A stretch of 64,000 nt of DNA from Bacteroidales bacterium (lineage in GTDB: Bacteria > Bacteroidota > Bacteroidia > Bacteroidales > UBA932). This document shows positions 46,562 to 55,708 of the stretch, piece after piece; positions within the stretch are counted from its first letter, which is position 1; each line of letters opens with the position of its first letter. Under the pieces are notes generated by a model. That model saw only the letters and a list, made by a program, of their open reading frames with translations, had not been told where the DNA came from and ran no database searches. The position numbers and the translations under genes are program-made. Where the stretch lies: contig JAFQGK010000035.1 of assembly GCA_017398335.1 (NCBI GenBank), positions 1-64,000 of the forward strand, in the 5' to 3' direction.

Positions 46562-47890
46562 ATGAAAAGAATAACCTGTTTTACTCTCGCAATATTTGCA
46601 CTTTCAAGCATTTCATGCAACCAATCTGAAGACACTTCCATTCAGATTTCATTCAATCCGTCAAGCGCATCTGTTGATGCCGGAACCGAATATGAACTGC
46701 CGTTTATGGTAAGTACAGACGGAACGTCATGGAAGAAATACGACTATAACTCACATAGATACGAAATACAGCTCTCCTCAAGCAATGAGGACATAATAGC
46801 ACTGACAGACACCGGATACGTTTATGCAAGAACTCCAGGATACGCATCCGTAACTGCCGTTCTCAATGACTCGAAGGCCAAATTCAGTTTTCTTGTCAAT
46901 GATGCCGGATACAATCTGGACTTCGATTATAAGAAGGCCCTCACAAAGGGCATGATTTATTCGAACGAGAATATTCTTTCCAACAATACAGCAATGCAGA
47001 ACTTTGACATACTGAAAAATGGAGATATTATCGTCGGCGGATCAAAAGGGGCTGCTGTATATTACCAGAGAATGGCGCCAAATCAGCAGGCAGACCTCCC
47101 TATGACCATGTGGTACAGCGGTCACTGCACAAATTTCGCTGTTGAAGAGAACAATGGAGAAGTATACATATGGGCATCCAACTTCGCGAGCAAGACTACA
47201 ACGGATGCATCTTATAACTGCGAACAGATTGTGTCGAGAGTCAAATTCGTCCCAGGAAGTTCACTGAAACCGGAGGACTGCACAGACCACTATTACGTTG
47301 GGCCTAACAATGGGACAACCACCTTTGCAGCTGTCGACATGGAACATAATCTGCTTGCAATATACAATAACAACCAGATCAAGATTTACGACATCAATGA
47401 AGCAAAGGACTCCCCTGTCAAGGAATTCCAGCTAAGTGAGATTCTTAGAGGCGGCGAGGCAGGAAGCCCTATATCCAAAGACGAACGAGTGAACCTGAAG
47501 ATCAAGGCACATGATCTCACATCAATTGCAATGAAAGGCAAGTTCTCTGTTGATTGGGTGAAATTGAACGGTTACAATAGTTTTGGAGAGCAGCGTGCCA
47601 TGCAGGGAATGTGCATATATAAAGATAAGATATACATAGTTTCGGGCTCTTCGAATCCTGATGTAAGTGTATCTATATTGAATTTCAACGGAAAAATCGA
47701 AAAATTGTGCCAGCAGTTTTCTTTTGAGGACAACGTGCAGGACCTCATTGATGCAGGCATGGCCCAGGACGGTCGTTTTGAACCAGAAGGCATAAAGATA
47801 CGTTACGGAAAGCTCTATCTTGGATTCATCTGGGGGGTCAAAGGTATAAGTCCTACAGATTGGCGCTCATCTATTATAAAGTACAACTAG
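46562..47890 (+). CDS. Lipoprotein with Big2-like domain and a propeller-like region
   Basis: 442 aa from the ATG at 46562, which places the lipoprotein signal (LSSISCNQ, Cys19) at the N-terminus; a longer frame from 46517 does not. Residues about 25-115 resemble a bacterial Ig-like group 2 domain (SSSNEDIIALTDTGYVYA, GYASVTAV). The remaining 320 residues have regularly spaced beta-strand motifs ending in EGIKIRYGKLYLGFIWG, suggesting a beta-propeller. The specific family is not recognised. It is the first gene of the operon, 6 nt before the sigma factor gene, and may be a surface binding protein. Confidence 0.72.
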   Translation: MKRITCFTLAIFALSSISCNQSEDTSIQISFNPSSASVDAGTEYELPFMVSTDGTSWKKYDYNSHRYEIQLSSSNEDIIALTDTGYVYARTPGYASVTAVLNDSKAKFSFLVNDAGYNLDFDYKKALTKGMIYSNENILSNNTAMQNFDILKNGDIIVGGSKGAAVYYQRMAPNQQADLPMTMWYSGHCTNFAVEENNGEVYIWASNFASKTTTDASYNCEQIVSRVKFVPGSSLKPEDCTDHYYVGPNNGTTTFAAVDMEHNLLAIYNNNQIKIYDINEAKDSPVKEFQLSEILRGGEAGSPISKDERVNLKIKAHDLTSIAMKGKFSVDWVKLNGYNSFGEQRAMQGMCIYKDKIYIVSGSSNPDVSVSILNFNGKIEKLCQQFSFEDNVQDLIDAGMAQDGRFEPEGIKIRYGKLYLGFIWGVKGISPTDWRSSIIKYN

Positions 47891-47896
47891 GCTCAG

Positions 47897-48421
47897 ATGA
47901 AAAGAAGGGAAGAATTATTTTTTGCACAGCTTTACACGCTCTATGCTGACGACCTGTTCAATTACGGGCGTCGATTGGGCGTACCTAAGGATGATATTGA
48001 CGACATTATTCATGATGTGTTTCTCAATATGATGCTGAAGACACCCGACCTGAGCAAGATTGACAATCTCAGATCATACATCTTCTGGTCATTTCACAAT
48101 AAGATCATAGACATATGCCGTTCTTCAAAAAAAGCCACTACACAGCTGATATGCTTAGAGATTGAAGACATGGAATCAACAGACTCAATTGAGAAGCATC
48201 TCAAAATCAAGAAGTTGGAAGAAACATTAAACACACATATACAAAATCTGTCCGAATCACAACGTACTGCACTGATACTTAGATATTTCCATCATTTAAG
48301 TTACGATGAGATAGCTCAAATTCTGGAATGCACGCCACATGCTGCAAGAAAGTTTGTATCAAAAGCTATTGCATCACTGAGAAAGAAAAGTAAAATTTTT
48401 AATGACCTGTTGAACCAATGA
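47897..48421 (+). CDS. ECF RNA polymerase sigma factor (FecI-like)
   Basis: 174 aa. Sigma region 2 (YADDLFNYGRRLGVPKDDID, then IIHDVFLNM) and region 4 (LSESQRTALILRYFHHLSYDEIA is spread over about residues 115-140, followed by a helix-turn-helix) are both present. It should direct transcription of its own uptake operon when released by the adjacent FecR. Its last four bases overlap the FecR start (ATGA), so the two are translationally coupled. Confidence 0.92.
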   Translation: MKRREELFFAQLYTLYADDLFNYGRRLGVPKDDIDDIIHDVFLNMMLKTPDLSKIDNLRSYIFWSFHNKIIDICRSSKKATTQLICLEIEDMESTDSIEKHLKIKKLEETLNTHIQNLSESQRTALILRYFHHLSYDEIAQILECTPHAARKFVSKAIASLRKKSKIFNDLLNQ

Positions 48422-49494
48422 CCGATCCGGCAAAGCAAATCACATCTTTCATATCTCTGATTCTACCTGAAGACATCAGAAAGGATCAGACATTGAAGAT
48501 ATCTGTCAAAGAGCGGCATCTGCCTTCTATGCAGAAGCAAATGATCTTTGAAGAGACCATTATGAAGGACTACAAGAAAGCAAAGACAAGAAGCAGCTTG
48601 AAATGGCTACTTTCAGGCATCGCTGCATTTGCCATCTTTTTATCAATGGGCACGTGCGTATTCAGGAAGTATGTGTCCCCTTCTGTCAATGGCTATGAGT
48701 TAATGATGAATGCAGAAATGACATCTGAGATAAGTGTCATCACCTCATTCAGTACACTTACATCAGCTGCACCTTCAGCAACGATAACATTCACGGACAC
48801 ACATATCATCCTGAATGGAAGGGACTCTGTTGAATTCGACGGCAGTCCTGCCAACTGCATACTTGTGCCAAGTGGGAAACGGGCTGTAGTAAGACTCTCT
48901 GACAAGACAAGAATATCCCTGAGCGAACAATCAAGGCTCGGTATTCCGTCAGATTTTGCCAATGACAACAGAATGATGTACTTCTGTGGAGAGGCATCCT
49001 TCAACGTAAACCACGACAAGGCACATCCTTTCATTGTAGATGCCGGCATTGTAAAGACTCATGTGCTTGGAACAGAGTTCAGCATGAATACTCATCCGGG
49101 AGATGACAATTTTGCCAGTGTAGCATTATATAACGGCAAAGTGGAAGTGGAATTCCCAGGTATTGAGACATCTGTCAATCTTGAGCCTTCCGAAGCAGTC
49201 ATCCTTAAAGGACAGAATTTCATGAAGATGAATGAAATTCCTGCCAACATGAAGAAGAAGAACTATACAGAGGCGTATGAACTGAACGGTTCAATAATGT
49301 CGCTGATTGAAAGGATATCAGAGTATTATGGAATTAACGTGCGCACGAACGAAGAGCTGAAAGACATCGAATGCTATGGAAGAATCGTTTTCACGGATAG
49401 TCCGGATGAACTTCTCGACATGCTTACTTACCTGATTCCTATACAATATAAATACATAAACGATAACACCATACTAATGATAAAATCCAACTGA
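48418..49494 (+). CDS. FecR-family anti-sigma factor
   Basis: 358 aa. A cytoplasmic N-terminal region (about 1-60) is followed by one transmembrane helix (WLLSGIAAFAIFLSMGTCVF). The periplasmic FecR domain (about 140-245) has VPSGKRAVVRLSDKTRISL, GEASFNVNHDKAHPFIVDAG and HVLGTEFSMNTH. A C-terminal DUF4974 domain (about 285-355) should contact the STN domain of the transporter. It would hold the sigma factor inactive until the SusC partner is loaded. It starts within the sigma gene stop and ends 2 nt before susC. Confidence 0.93.
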   Translation: MTDPAKQITSFISLILPEDIRKDQTLKISVKERHLPSMQKQMIFEETIMKDYKKAKTRSSLKWLLSGIAAFAIFLSMGTCVFRKYVSPSVNGYELMMNAEMTSEISVITSFSTLTSAAPSATITFTDTHIILNGRDSVEFDGSPANCILVPSGKRAVVRLSDKTRISLSEQSRLGIPSDFANDNRMMYFCGEASFNVNHDKAHPFIVDAGIVKTHVLGTEFSMNTHPGDDNFASVALYNGKVEVEFPGIETSVNLEPSEAVILKGQNFMKMNEIPANMKKKNYTEAYELNGSIMSLIERISEYYGINVRTNEELKDIECYGRIVFTDSPDELLDMLTYLIPIQYKYINDNTILMIKSN

Positions 49495-49496
49495 AA

Positions 49497-52400
49497 ATGA
49501 TTCTGCAAAAATTTAAATATTTCGGATTGGTTTATATCCTTCTGATTTCTATTTCACTGTTTCTGCCTCAGAGAGGACTCGCATCTCAGATTCCTCAGGA
49601 AGAACAGGAAAAAGTTACTCTTAATGTTACATCTGAGCGCATATCCGACATTTTAGGAATGATCGAAAGGCAAACGGATTATTTATTTGCCTGGAACGGA
49701 GATGCTCAAAAGAAGATAACAGCCAGAAGAAGCATCAGCGTAAAAGATGCCCCGGTTCTACAGGTTCTGTCAAGCATATTGAAGGACTCAGGTCTTAGTT
49801 TTTCCATAAAAGGAAAACAGATTGTAATCAGCGATATTCCAAAGGAAAATGGAGAAACCGGAGATGCTCCCTCATCCACAATTTCAGGAACTGTAATCTC
49901 AGCCGTGGACAACCAACCGGTTATCGGAGCAATCGTATATATAGAGGGACAATCTTCCGTAGCCACAATGACGGATATTGATGGTAATTATACACTTAAG
50001 ATACCCTCAGGCTCCAAGAACATAATATTCTCCTGCCTCGGATACGAAGACAGGAAGGTTCCTTGTGACCAGACAGTGCTTCTCAAGGTCGTAACCATGT
50101 CTGAAGAATCCAATATTCTTCAAGATGCTGTGGTTGTAGGTTTCGGAAAGCAGAAGAAAGAATCAATGGTAGGTTCTGTGACCGCAATCAGTCCCGGTGA
50201 ACTTAAGACCACCAGCAGTAACCTTTCAACAGCATTCGCCGGTAGAATTGCAGGAGTCGTGACAGTTCAGTCTTCCGGTGAGCCTGGTGCTGACGGTTCG
50301 AATTTCTGGATTCGAGGCATATCCACTTTCGGTAACAACACAAAACCGCTGATCATTCTCGACGGAGTTGAGATCGACAGCAGCGTATTGGACATGATTT
50401 CTCCTGAAAGTATTGAACAGTTCTCAGTACTTAAGGATGCAACCTCTACCGCCCTATATGGTTCCAAAGGTGCAAACGGAGTACTCATCGTCACTACCAA
50501 AGAAGGCAAGTCAAACGAAAAGATAATGGTCAATGTCCGAGTCGAGAACGGCTGGACCATGCCATCACGCATGACTCCTATTGCAGACGGTGTGACATAT
50601 ATGGAGAAATATAACGAAGCAAGAAGAAATGACAATCTGACAGATTATTATTCGGAAGAGAAGATTCTCGGAACAAAGCTGGGACTCAATCCGTATGTCT
50701 TCCCGAACAATGATTGGTACAGCATGATGTTCAAGGACTTTTCGTACAATCAGACAGCAAATGTAAATCTACGTGGTGGTGGAAAACGAATCAATTATTT
50801 TCTCAACGCCTGCATCAACCACGAGAATGGCATCATTAAAAACAATGATATTGCGAATTTCGATGTAGACGAAAGTATCATGAAGTATCAGTTCCAAAGT
50901 AACGTGTCAGCACAGGTAACAAACACAACAAAGGTATCCCTCAAGATGACTACTCAGATATCAGACCGTTACAAGCCTGTTACTTCACCGAACACTCTTT
51001 TCCTCTACACAATGCAGTCCAATCCTGTTTCGTTCCCGGCGTATTTCCCTGCAGAGGAAGGAGACACTCACGTCAGATACGGTTCTGCACCTTCATGGGG
51101 AACAGGTGATGTGCTCACCAACCCTCTGGCCTTTCTGAATATGGGTTACTATACAATCGGTCTTACAACCCAGTTGACTACAGTAAACATCGACCAGGAT
51201 TTTGACTTCATCACAAAGGGTCTGAAGGCAAGTTTTATGGCATCCTTCAAGAGCTACCAGGACAGAACGACTACAAATAACCTTATGGGATATTACTATC
51301 GCCTGGCTGACTACTGGGTAAATCCTGATGGTACTTACAGCTATTCGACAACTCGTGTAGGAGCTGACGGAAACGAATATCTCCAGAGCAAGTCATACTA
51401 TACCGGAAACAGAAGATTCAATATTCAGGCAAACATCGATTACGCAAGGAATTTCGGGAAAAATGACATATCTGCAACACTTGTGTACCTTATGAGTCAA
51501 CTTCAGAATTCAAATGTATTGCCTTATAGGACTCAGGGTTTTGCAGGACGAGTGACTTATAACTATGATTCACGCTATTTCATTGAAGGTAACTTCGGTT
51601 ATAATGGATCCGAGAATTTTGCAAAAGGAAAGCGTTGGGGATTTTTTCCTTCTGTAGCCGGTGGATGGGTGGTCTCAAATGAACCATTCTATTCAAACGA
51701 ATTCAAGAAAGTCGTTTCACTCTTGAAAATAAGGGCATCGTATGGCTTGTCTGGAAATGACTCTCTCGCCCAGCGCTTTCCTTATCTCGGTTCAGTTACC
51801 ATCATGGGTAATCGTGGCGTATATTTCGGAAAGGATGAAATCATCACTTACACTGCTGGTTCAATCAACACCTGGAGCAACCTTGACGCGACATGGGAGG
51901 TCAGCCGTAAGCTGAACGTTGGACTGGAACTCGGCATATTCAACAACCTGACACTCATTGCTGACATATTCAAGGAGCATCGTTCCGGCATATTCATGCA
52001 GCGTAGAAGTGTTCCTGCCAGCACAGGTTTTCAGAGTCAGACACCATATGCAAACATTGGAGAAGTTGACAATCAGGGAATCGATGCTTCTCTCGAATAC
52101 AAGAAAGTATTCAGTAGAGATTTCACTATTTCAGCACAGGGAACATTCACTTATGCACACAATGAAGTAGTTGCCAAGGACGAACCGGCATATCAATATG
52201 ACTATCAGAAGCTTGTCGGCAAACCAATCAATGCAATCTATGGATATGTTGCAGATGGTCTTTTCCAAAGCAAGGAAGAAATAGACAGATGGCCAAGACA
52301 GGATTTCGGTTCCATCCTTCAGCCAGGCGACATCAAGTATGTAGACCTCAATGGTGACGGAGTGATCGATGGTGATGATCAGACTTCAATAGGACATCCT

Positions 52401-52859
52401 ACAATACCTGAAATAAGCTATGGCTTCGGAGTTTCAATCAATTACATGAAATTCGATTTCTCATTATTGTTCCAGGGTACGGCAAACGTATCAATCCTGA
52501 TGTCCAACCATCATCCGTTCATGACCAAGGACGTAACTGGTCTCAATATGACTAAATGGGTTGCAGATGACCATTGGACCAAAGAGAATCCAAATGCTTC
52601 ATACCCACGTCTCTCTAGTGTATGGAACAACAATAATACGGCACAGTCTTCATTCTGGGTAAAGAACGGAGCATATTTCAGACTTAAAAATATAGAAATG
52701 GGATATTCTTTCCTACAGTTCCGTGCATTCCTGACTGCAAGTAACCTCTTTACCATATCACCATTCAAATACTGGGATCCGGAGATGGGAAGCGGCAACG
52801 GACTTTCATACCCTATTCAGACAGTGGTAAGACTTGGACTTCAGTACAACTTCCAATAA
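49497..52859 (+). CDS. SusC-family transporter with STN signalling domain (second system)
   Basis: 1120 aa. A signal peptide (about 1-30) precedes an STN domain (about 37-112; LNVTSERISDILGMIERQ), a carboxypeptidase-regulatory-like domain (about 125-205), a TonB-box region (DAVVVGFGKQKK), a plug with SVLKDATSTALYGSKGANGV, and a barrel ending VRLGLQYNFQ. The STN domain marks it as a transducer for the FecR/FecI pair just upstream. Codon use is less biased than in the first susC, which suggests lower or conditional expression. The substrate is unknown. Confidence 0.94.
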   Translation: MILQKFKYFGLVYILLISISLFLPQRGLASQIPQEEQEKVTLNVTSERISDILGMIERQTDYLFAWNGDAQKKITARRSISVKDAPVLQVLSSILKDSGLSFSIKGKQIVISDIPKENGETGDAPSSTISGTVISAVDNQPVIGAIVYIEGQSSVATMTDIDGNYTLKIPSGSKNIIFSCLGYEDRKVPCDQTVLLKVVTMSEESNILQDAVVVGFGKQKKESMVGSVTAISPGELKTTSSNLSTAFAGRIAGVVTVQSSGEPGADGSNFWIRGISTFGNNTKPLIILDGVEIDSSVLDMISPESIEQFSVLKDATSTALYGSKGANGVLIVTTKEGKSNEKIMVNVRVENGWTMPSRMTPIADGVTYMEKYNEARRNDNLTDYYSEEKILGTKLGLNPYVFPNNDWYSMMFKDFSYNQTANVNLRGGGKRINYFLNACINHENGIIKNNDIANFDVDESIMKYQFQSNVSAQVTNTTKVSLKMTTQISDRYKPVTSPNTLFLYTMQSNPVSFPAYFPAEEGDTHVRYGSAPSWGTGDVLTNPLAFLNMGYYTIGLTTQLTTVNIDQDFDFITKGLKASFMASFKSYQDRTTTNNLMGYYYRLADYWVNPDGTYSYSTTRVGADGNEYLQSKSYYTGNRRFNIQANIDYARNFGKNDISATLVYLMSQLQNSNVLPYRTQGFAGRVTYNYDSRYFIEGNFGYNGSENFAKGKRWGFFPSVAGGWVVSNEPFYSNEFKKVVSLLKIRASYGLSGNDSLAQRFPYLGSVTIMGNRGVYFGKDEIITYTAGSINTWSNLDATWEVSRKLNVGLELGIFNNLTLIADIFKEHRSGIFMQRRSVPASTGFQSQTPYANIGEVDNQGIDASLEYKKVFSRDFTISAQGTFTYAHNEVVAKDEPAYQYDYQKLVGKPINAIYGYVADGLFQSKEEIDRWPRQDFGSILQPGDIKYVDLNGDGVIDGDDQTSIGHPTIPEISYGFGVSINYMKFDFSLLFQGTANVSILMSNHHPFMTKDVTGLNMTKWVADDHWTKENPNASYPRLSSVWNNNNTAQSSFWVKNGAYFRLKNIEMGYSFLQFRAFLTASNLFTISPFKYWDPEMGSGNGLSYPIQTVVRLGLQYNFQ

Positions 52860-52869
52860 AGATTCATAT

Positions 52870-54777
52870 ATGAGAAACAAAATATTAATGATAATGGCAG
52901 TTGCACTCTCGGCAGTATCCTGCAACTGGCTTGACATAGTTCCAAATGATTCGGCCAATGAGGACGATTTCTGGAAGAACGCACTTACTGCAGAACGTCT
53001 TCTTTACAGAATGTATACCTACAGACCTGAAATCGTATACAGCAGCCTTCCAGGCCAGCCATTTGGCGGTGATGACCTGATGACATCATGCAAATCGACG
53101 ACTAAGGAATGGGCGTACAAGAGCATGATGTATGGAGAGGAAACTCCATCTGTTGTATATCACAACCTGATGAAACTTAGCGGTGCAGCATCAGGAGGAA
53201 TAAATTACGCTCTTTATGAAGGGATCCGCTATGCTTATCTGATTATAGATAATGTAGATAGAGTACCCGACCTTTTAGATGATGAGAAAACGCAGTGGAA
53301 AGGCGAATGCTGGTTCCTCATAGGACTATATCACTGGTATATGCTCGAATATTACGGACCAATCGTGCTTTCAAAAGGATTGACTTCGCTCAATGCATCT
53401 GAAGAAGAGATTTACACTCCACGTTCGACATTTGACGAATGTGTAGACTTCATTGCCGGATGCTATGACAAAGCGGCAGGAATGCTTCCCGCACGTCAGC
53501 TGGACGCTAAATGGTACGGTCGAGCAACTGCTGCGGCTGCATATGCAATGAAAGCAAGACTTCTCCTCTTTGCGGCTTCACCTCTATTCAACGGAAACAC
53601 CGAGTTCTATTCAAACTTCACAAATAAGGATGGCAAGCACCTTATAAATCAAGTATACGACAAAGAAAAATGGAAGAGAGCACTTGATGCCTGCTATGAA
53701 GCTATCCTCTATGCAGAAAGTAACGGATACAGTCTCTACAAGAACTCGAACAATGCCCCAATGGCCACTTTCGAACGTGGAAAGAACGATTTCCATGATA
53801 TGTTTGTAGAACTTCATTATAATGATGTTGAATACCTGTTCACAAAGGCCAACAACCCTAATTGGGCTGCATTCCAGAGAGCATCTGCCATCAGGTCCGA
53901 GTGGCCGTACAGTACACGAGGATTCTTCACCGATGTCCAGGTGCTGTTCCCTGCTGTAGAAATGTACTACACAAAGAATGGTCTTCCTCTGGATGTGGAT
54001 CCACTCACCAAAGGAAAGAATCTTTATAAATATGATCCAAACTCGCAGACAGCTGTTCTGAATCTTGATAGGGAACCTCGCTTTTATGCCTGCGTGACAT
54101 ACAACCGTGGAACAGAGGAAATCGGAAGTACCAAGAAGACGGTCATGGGATATGCTGGAGAAATTCACGGATATACCCTCGCATCTGACGGTACGCCAGA
54201 TTTAGGAAAGATGTACAACAACTCGACAGGATATTTCAGCACGAAAGTTATCCATAAGGACATTTCATATCAGGCGTCAAGCGATAATTTCTATTATCAC
54301 TATTCATCATATCCTGTAATACGCCTTGCCGAACTTTACTTGAGCTATGCTGAAGCTGACTTCGAATATAACGGAGTACTCAGCGAAAGGTCACATAGTT
54401 ATCTGGACAAGGTGCGCGAGCGCTGCGGCCTGCCAAGCTTCCGCAACTCATGGAGTATTGTTGGTGGTATTCCAGAAGGAGATGCTCTCAGAAAGATTCT
54501 CCATCAGGAACGTAGCATAGAATTCCTCTTTGAAGGCCACAGATACCGTGACATGCGCAGATGGCTCGAAGCCGAAGAATGTATGGATGTCACAAAATGG
54601 AAAGTATGGAATGTTTTCGGTACAGATGCCGAAACATATTATAAAGTACTCAACTTCAATGACATTGACCTCCATGGACACCCTGTCACTTTCGAGTCAC
54701 CTAAACATTATCTGCTTCCGATTCCTCAGTCAGAGATACAGATAAACAGTAAACTTGTACAGAACCCTGGATATTAG
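52870..54777 (+). CDS. SusD-family lipoprotein (second system)
   Basis: 635 aa from the ATG at 52870, with lipoprotein Cys18 (LSAVSCNWLD). A frame start at 52834 overlaps susC and lacks a proper signal. Family features are the N-terminal 'NDSANEDDFW' region, TPR helices, and a C-terminal RagB/SusD segment with HQERSIEFLFEGHRYRDMRR and LLPIPQSEIQ. It is the surface partner of the SusC encoded upstream. Confidence 0.93.
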   Translation: MRNKILMIMAVALSAVSCNWLDIVPNDSANEDDFWKNALTAERLLYRMYTYRPEIVYSSLPGQPFGGDDLMTSCKSTTKEWAYKSMMYGEETPSVVYHNLMKLSGAASGGINYALYEGIRYAYLIIDNVDRVPDLLDDEKTQWKGECWFLIGLYHWYMLEYYGPIVLSKGLTSLNASEEEIYTPRSTFDECVDFIAGCYDKAAGMLPARQLDAKWYGRATAAAAYAMKARLLLFAASPLFNGNTEFYSNFTNKDGKHLINQVYDKEKWKRALDACYEAILYAESNGYSLYKNSNNAPMATFERGKNDFHDMFVELHYNDVEYLFTKANNPNWAAFQRASAIRSEWPYSTRGFFTDVQVLFPAVEMYYTKNGLPLDVDPLTKGKNLYKYDPNSQTAVLNLDREPRFYACVTYNRGTEEIGSTKKTVMGYAGEIHGYTLASDGTPDLGKMYNNSTGYFSTKVIHKDISYQASSDNFYYHYSSYPVIRLAELYLSYAEADFEYNGVLSERSHSYLDKVRERCGLPSFRNSWSIVGGIPEGDALRKILHQERSIEFLFEGHRYRDMRRWLEAEECMDVTKWKVWNVFGTDAETYYKVLNFNDIDLHGHPVTFESPKHYLLPIPQSEIQINSKLVQNPGY

Positions 54778-54782
54778 AATTT

Positions 54783-55238
54783 ATGAAGAAGATAATACTA
54801 TTATTTTGTTTAGCCGTTCTTTGTGCATCATGCACCAAGAAAGCATTTGTCTATGAGGACATTGAAACAGTGGTCTATTTCCTCAATTCAGGAAAAGTCT
54901 CACTGAAGCCATCAGCTAAATCATATGAAATTGTTGTTGTCAAAGGAGGAAACACTGAAGAAGAACCTCAAGTGGCTGTTGTTATTGATGAAAGGGTTCT
55001 TGAAGATTATAATTCCGACAATGGGACAATATATAATCTGATGCCGGAATCTGCATACGACTTCTGTTCCGGTACTTTAACAATAAACAATGAAACAAAG
55101 ATTGTCTCATATCCGCTGACGATGGATCTGACGAATCTTACCACAGGTTCTTGGATGATACCTTTGAAGTTGACTTCGAGTACTGCTAAGGTGAATGAAA
55201 ATAAGGACAGGCTCATGCTTGTAATTGAAATTAAGTAG
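54783..55238 (+). CDS. Small lipoprotein, DUF1735-like
   Basis: 151 aa with a lipoprotein signal (LCASCTKK, Cys17). The rest is a single beta-sandwich-like domain with the pattern VAVVIDERVLEDYN, then YNLMPESAYDF, as in DUF1735 domains of glycan-binding lipoproteins. It is short compared with multi-domain relatives and has no carbohydrate-binding C-terminal module. It starts 5 nt after susD and is 3 nt before the next gene. It is probably an accessory surface protein of the uptake complex. Confidence 0.75.
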   Translation: MKKIILLFCLAVLCASCTKKAFVYEDIETVVYFLNSGKVSLKPSAKSYEIVVVKGGNTEEEPQVAVVIDERVLEDYNSDNGTIYNLMPESAYDFCSGTLTINNETKIVSYPLTMDLTNLTTGSWMIPLKLTSSTAKVNENKDRLMLVIEIK

Positions 55239-55241
55239 AAG

Positions 55242-55706
55242 ATGAGAAAGTATTTAACATTAATAGCCGCCTTGGTTCTCGGTTCCCTTGCCCTGTCTTG
55301 CGGAAAAGAGAACACAGAGACAAACGAGCCTACCGTTCTGGAGATGCAGCTTGTCTCCGTTTCTGCATCAAATGCAAGAATCAGCATCACATACACAGGA
55401 AGTAAACCGCACTATGTGAGGGTCATGAAGGCTGTCAACATCTCGGAAATCGCCTTTATTCCTCTTGATGATACAGATGCACTTTCGGCGTTCATCAACA
55501 CACGAAGCATCCTTGCGGAAGTGCCAAAGGAAATCTTCGTAACTAAACTTGAAAATATGTCAGAATACATTAGTGGCGTAGTATCTTTCAATTCCGCCAA
55601 CGAGATAACCGATGTCACTTACCTGAAGTTTACAACCAGCACATCCGAAGATGCTATCGGAGATGAGTCTGGAGCAGGATCCATCGATATTGAAACATTG
55701 AATTAA
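55242..55706 (+). CDS. Small lipoprotein of unknown function
   Basis: 154 aa with a lipoprotein signal (GSLALSCGKE, Cys20). The mature part has alternating beta-strand patterns (MQLVSVSASNARISITYTG; YISGVVSFNSANEITDVTYL) and may be a single fibronectin-like sandwich. I do not recognise a family. The C-terminus is acidic. It is tightly packed between the DUF1735-like gene (3 nt) and the first fimbrillin-like gene (2 nt), so it belongs to the uptake operon. Confidence 0.75.
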   Translation: MRKYLTLIAALVLGSLALSCGKENTETNEPTVLEMQLVSVSASNARISITYTGSKPHYVRVMKAVNISEIAFIPLDDTDALSAFINTRSILAEVPKEIFVTKLENMSEYISGVVSFNSANEITDVTYLKFTTSTSEDAIGDESGAGSIDIETLN

Positions 55707-55708
55707 GA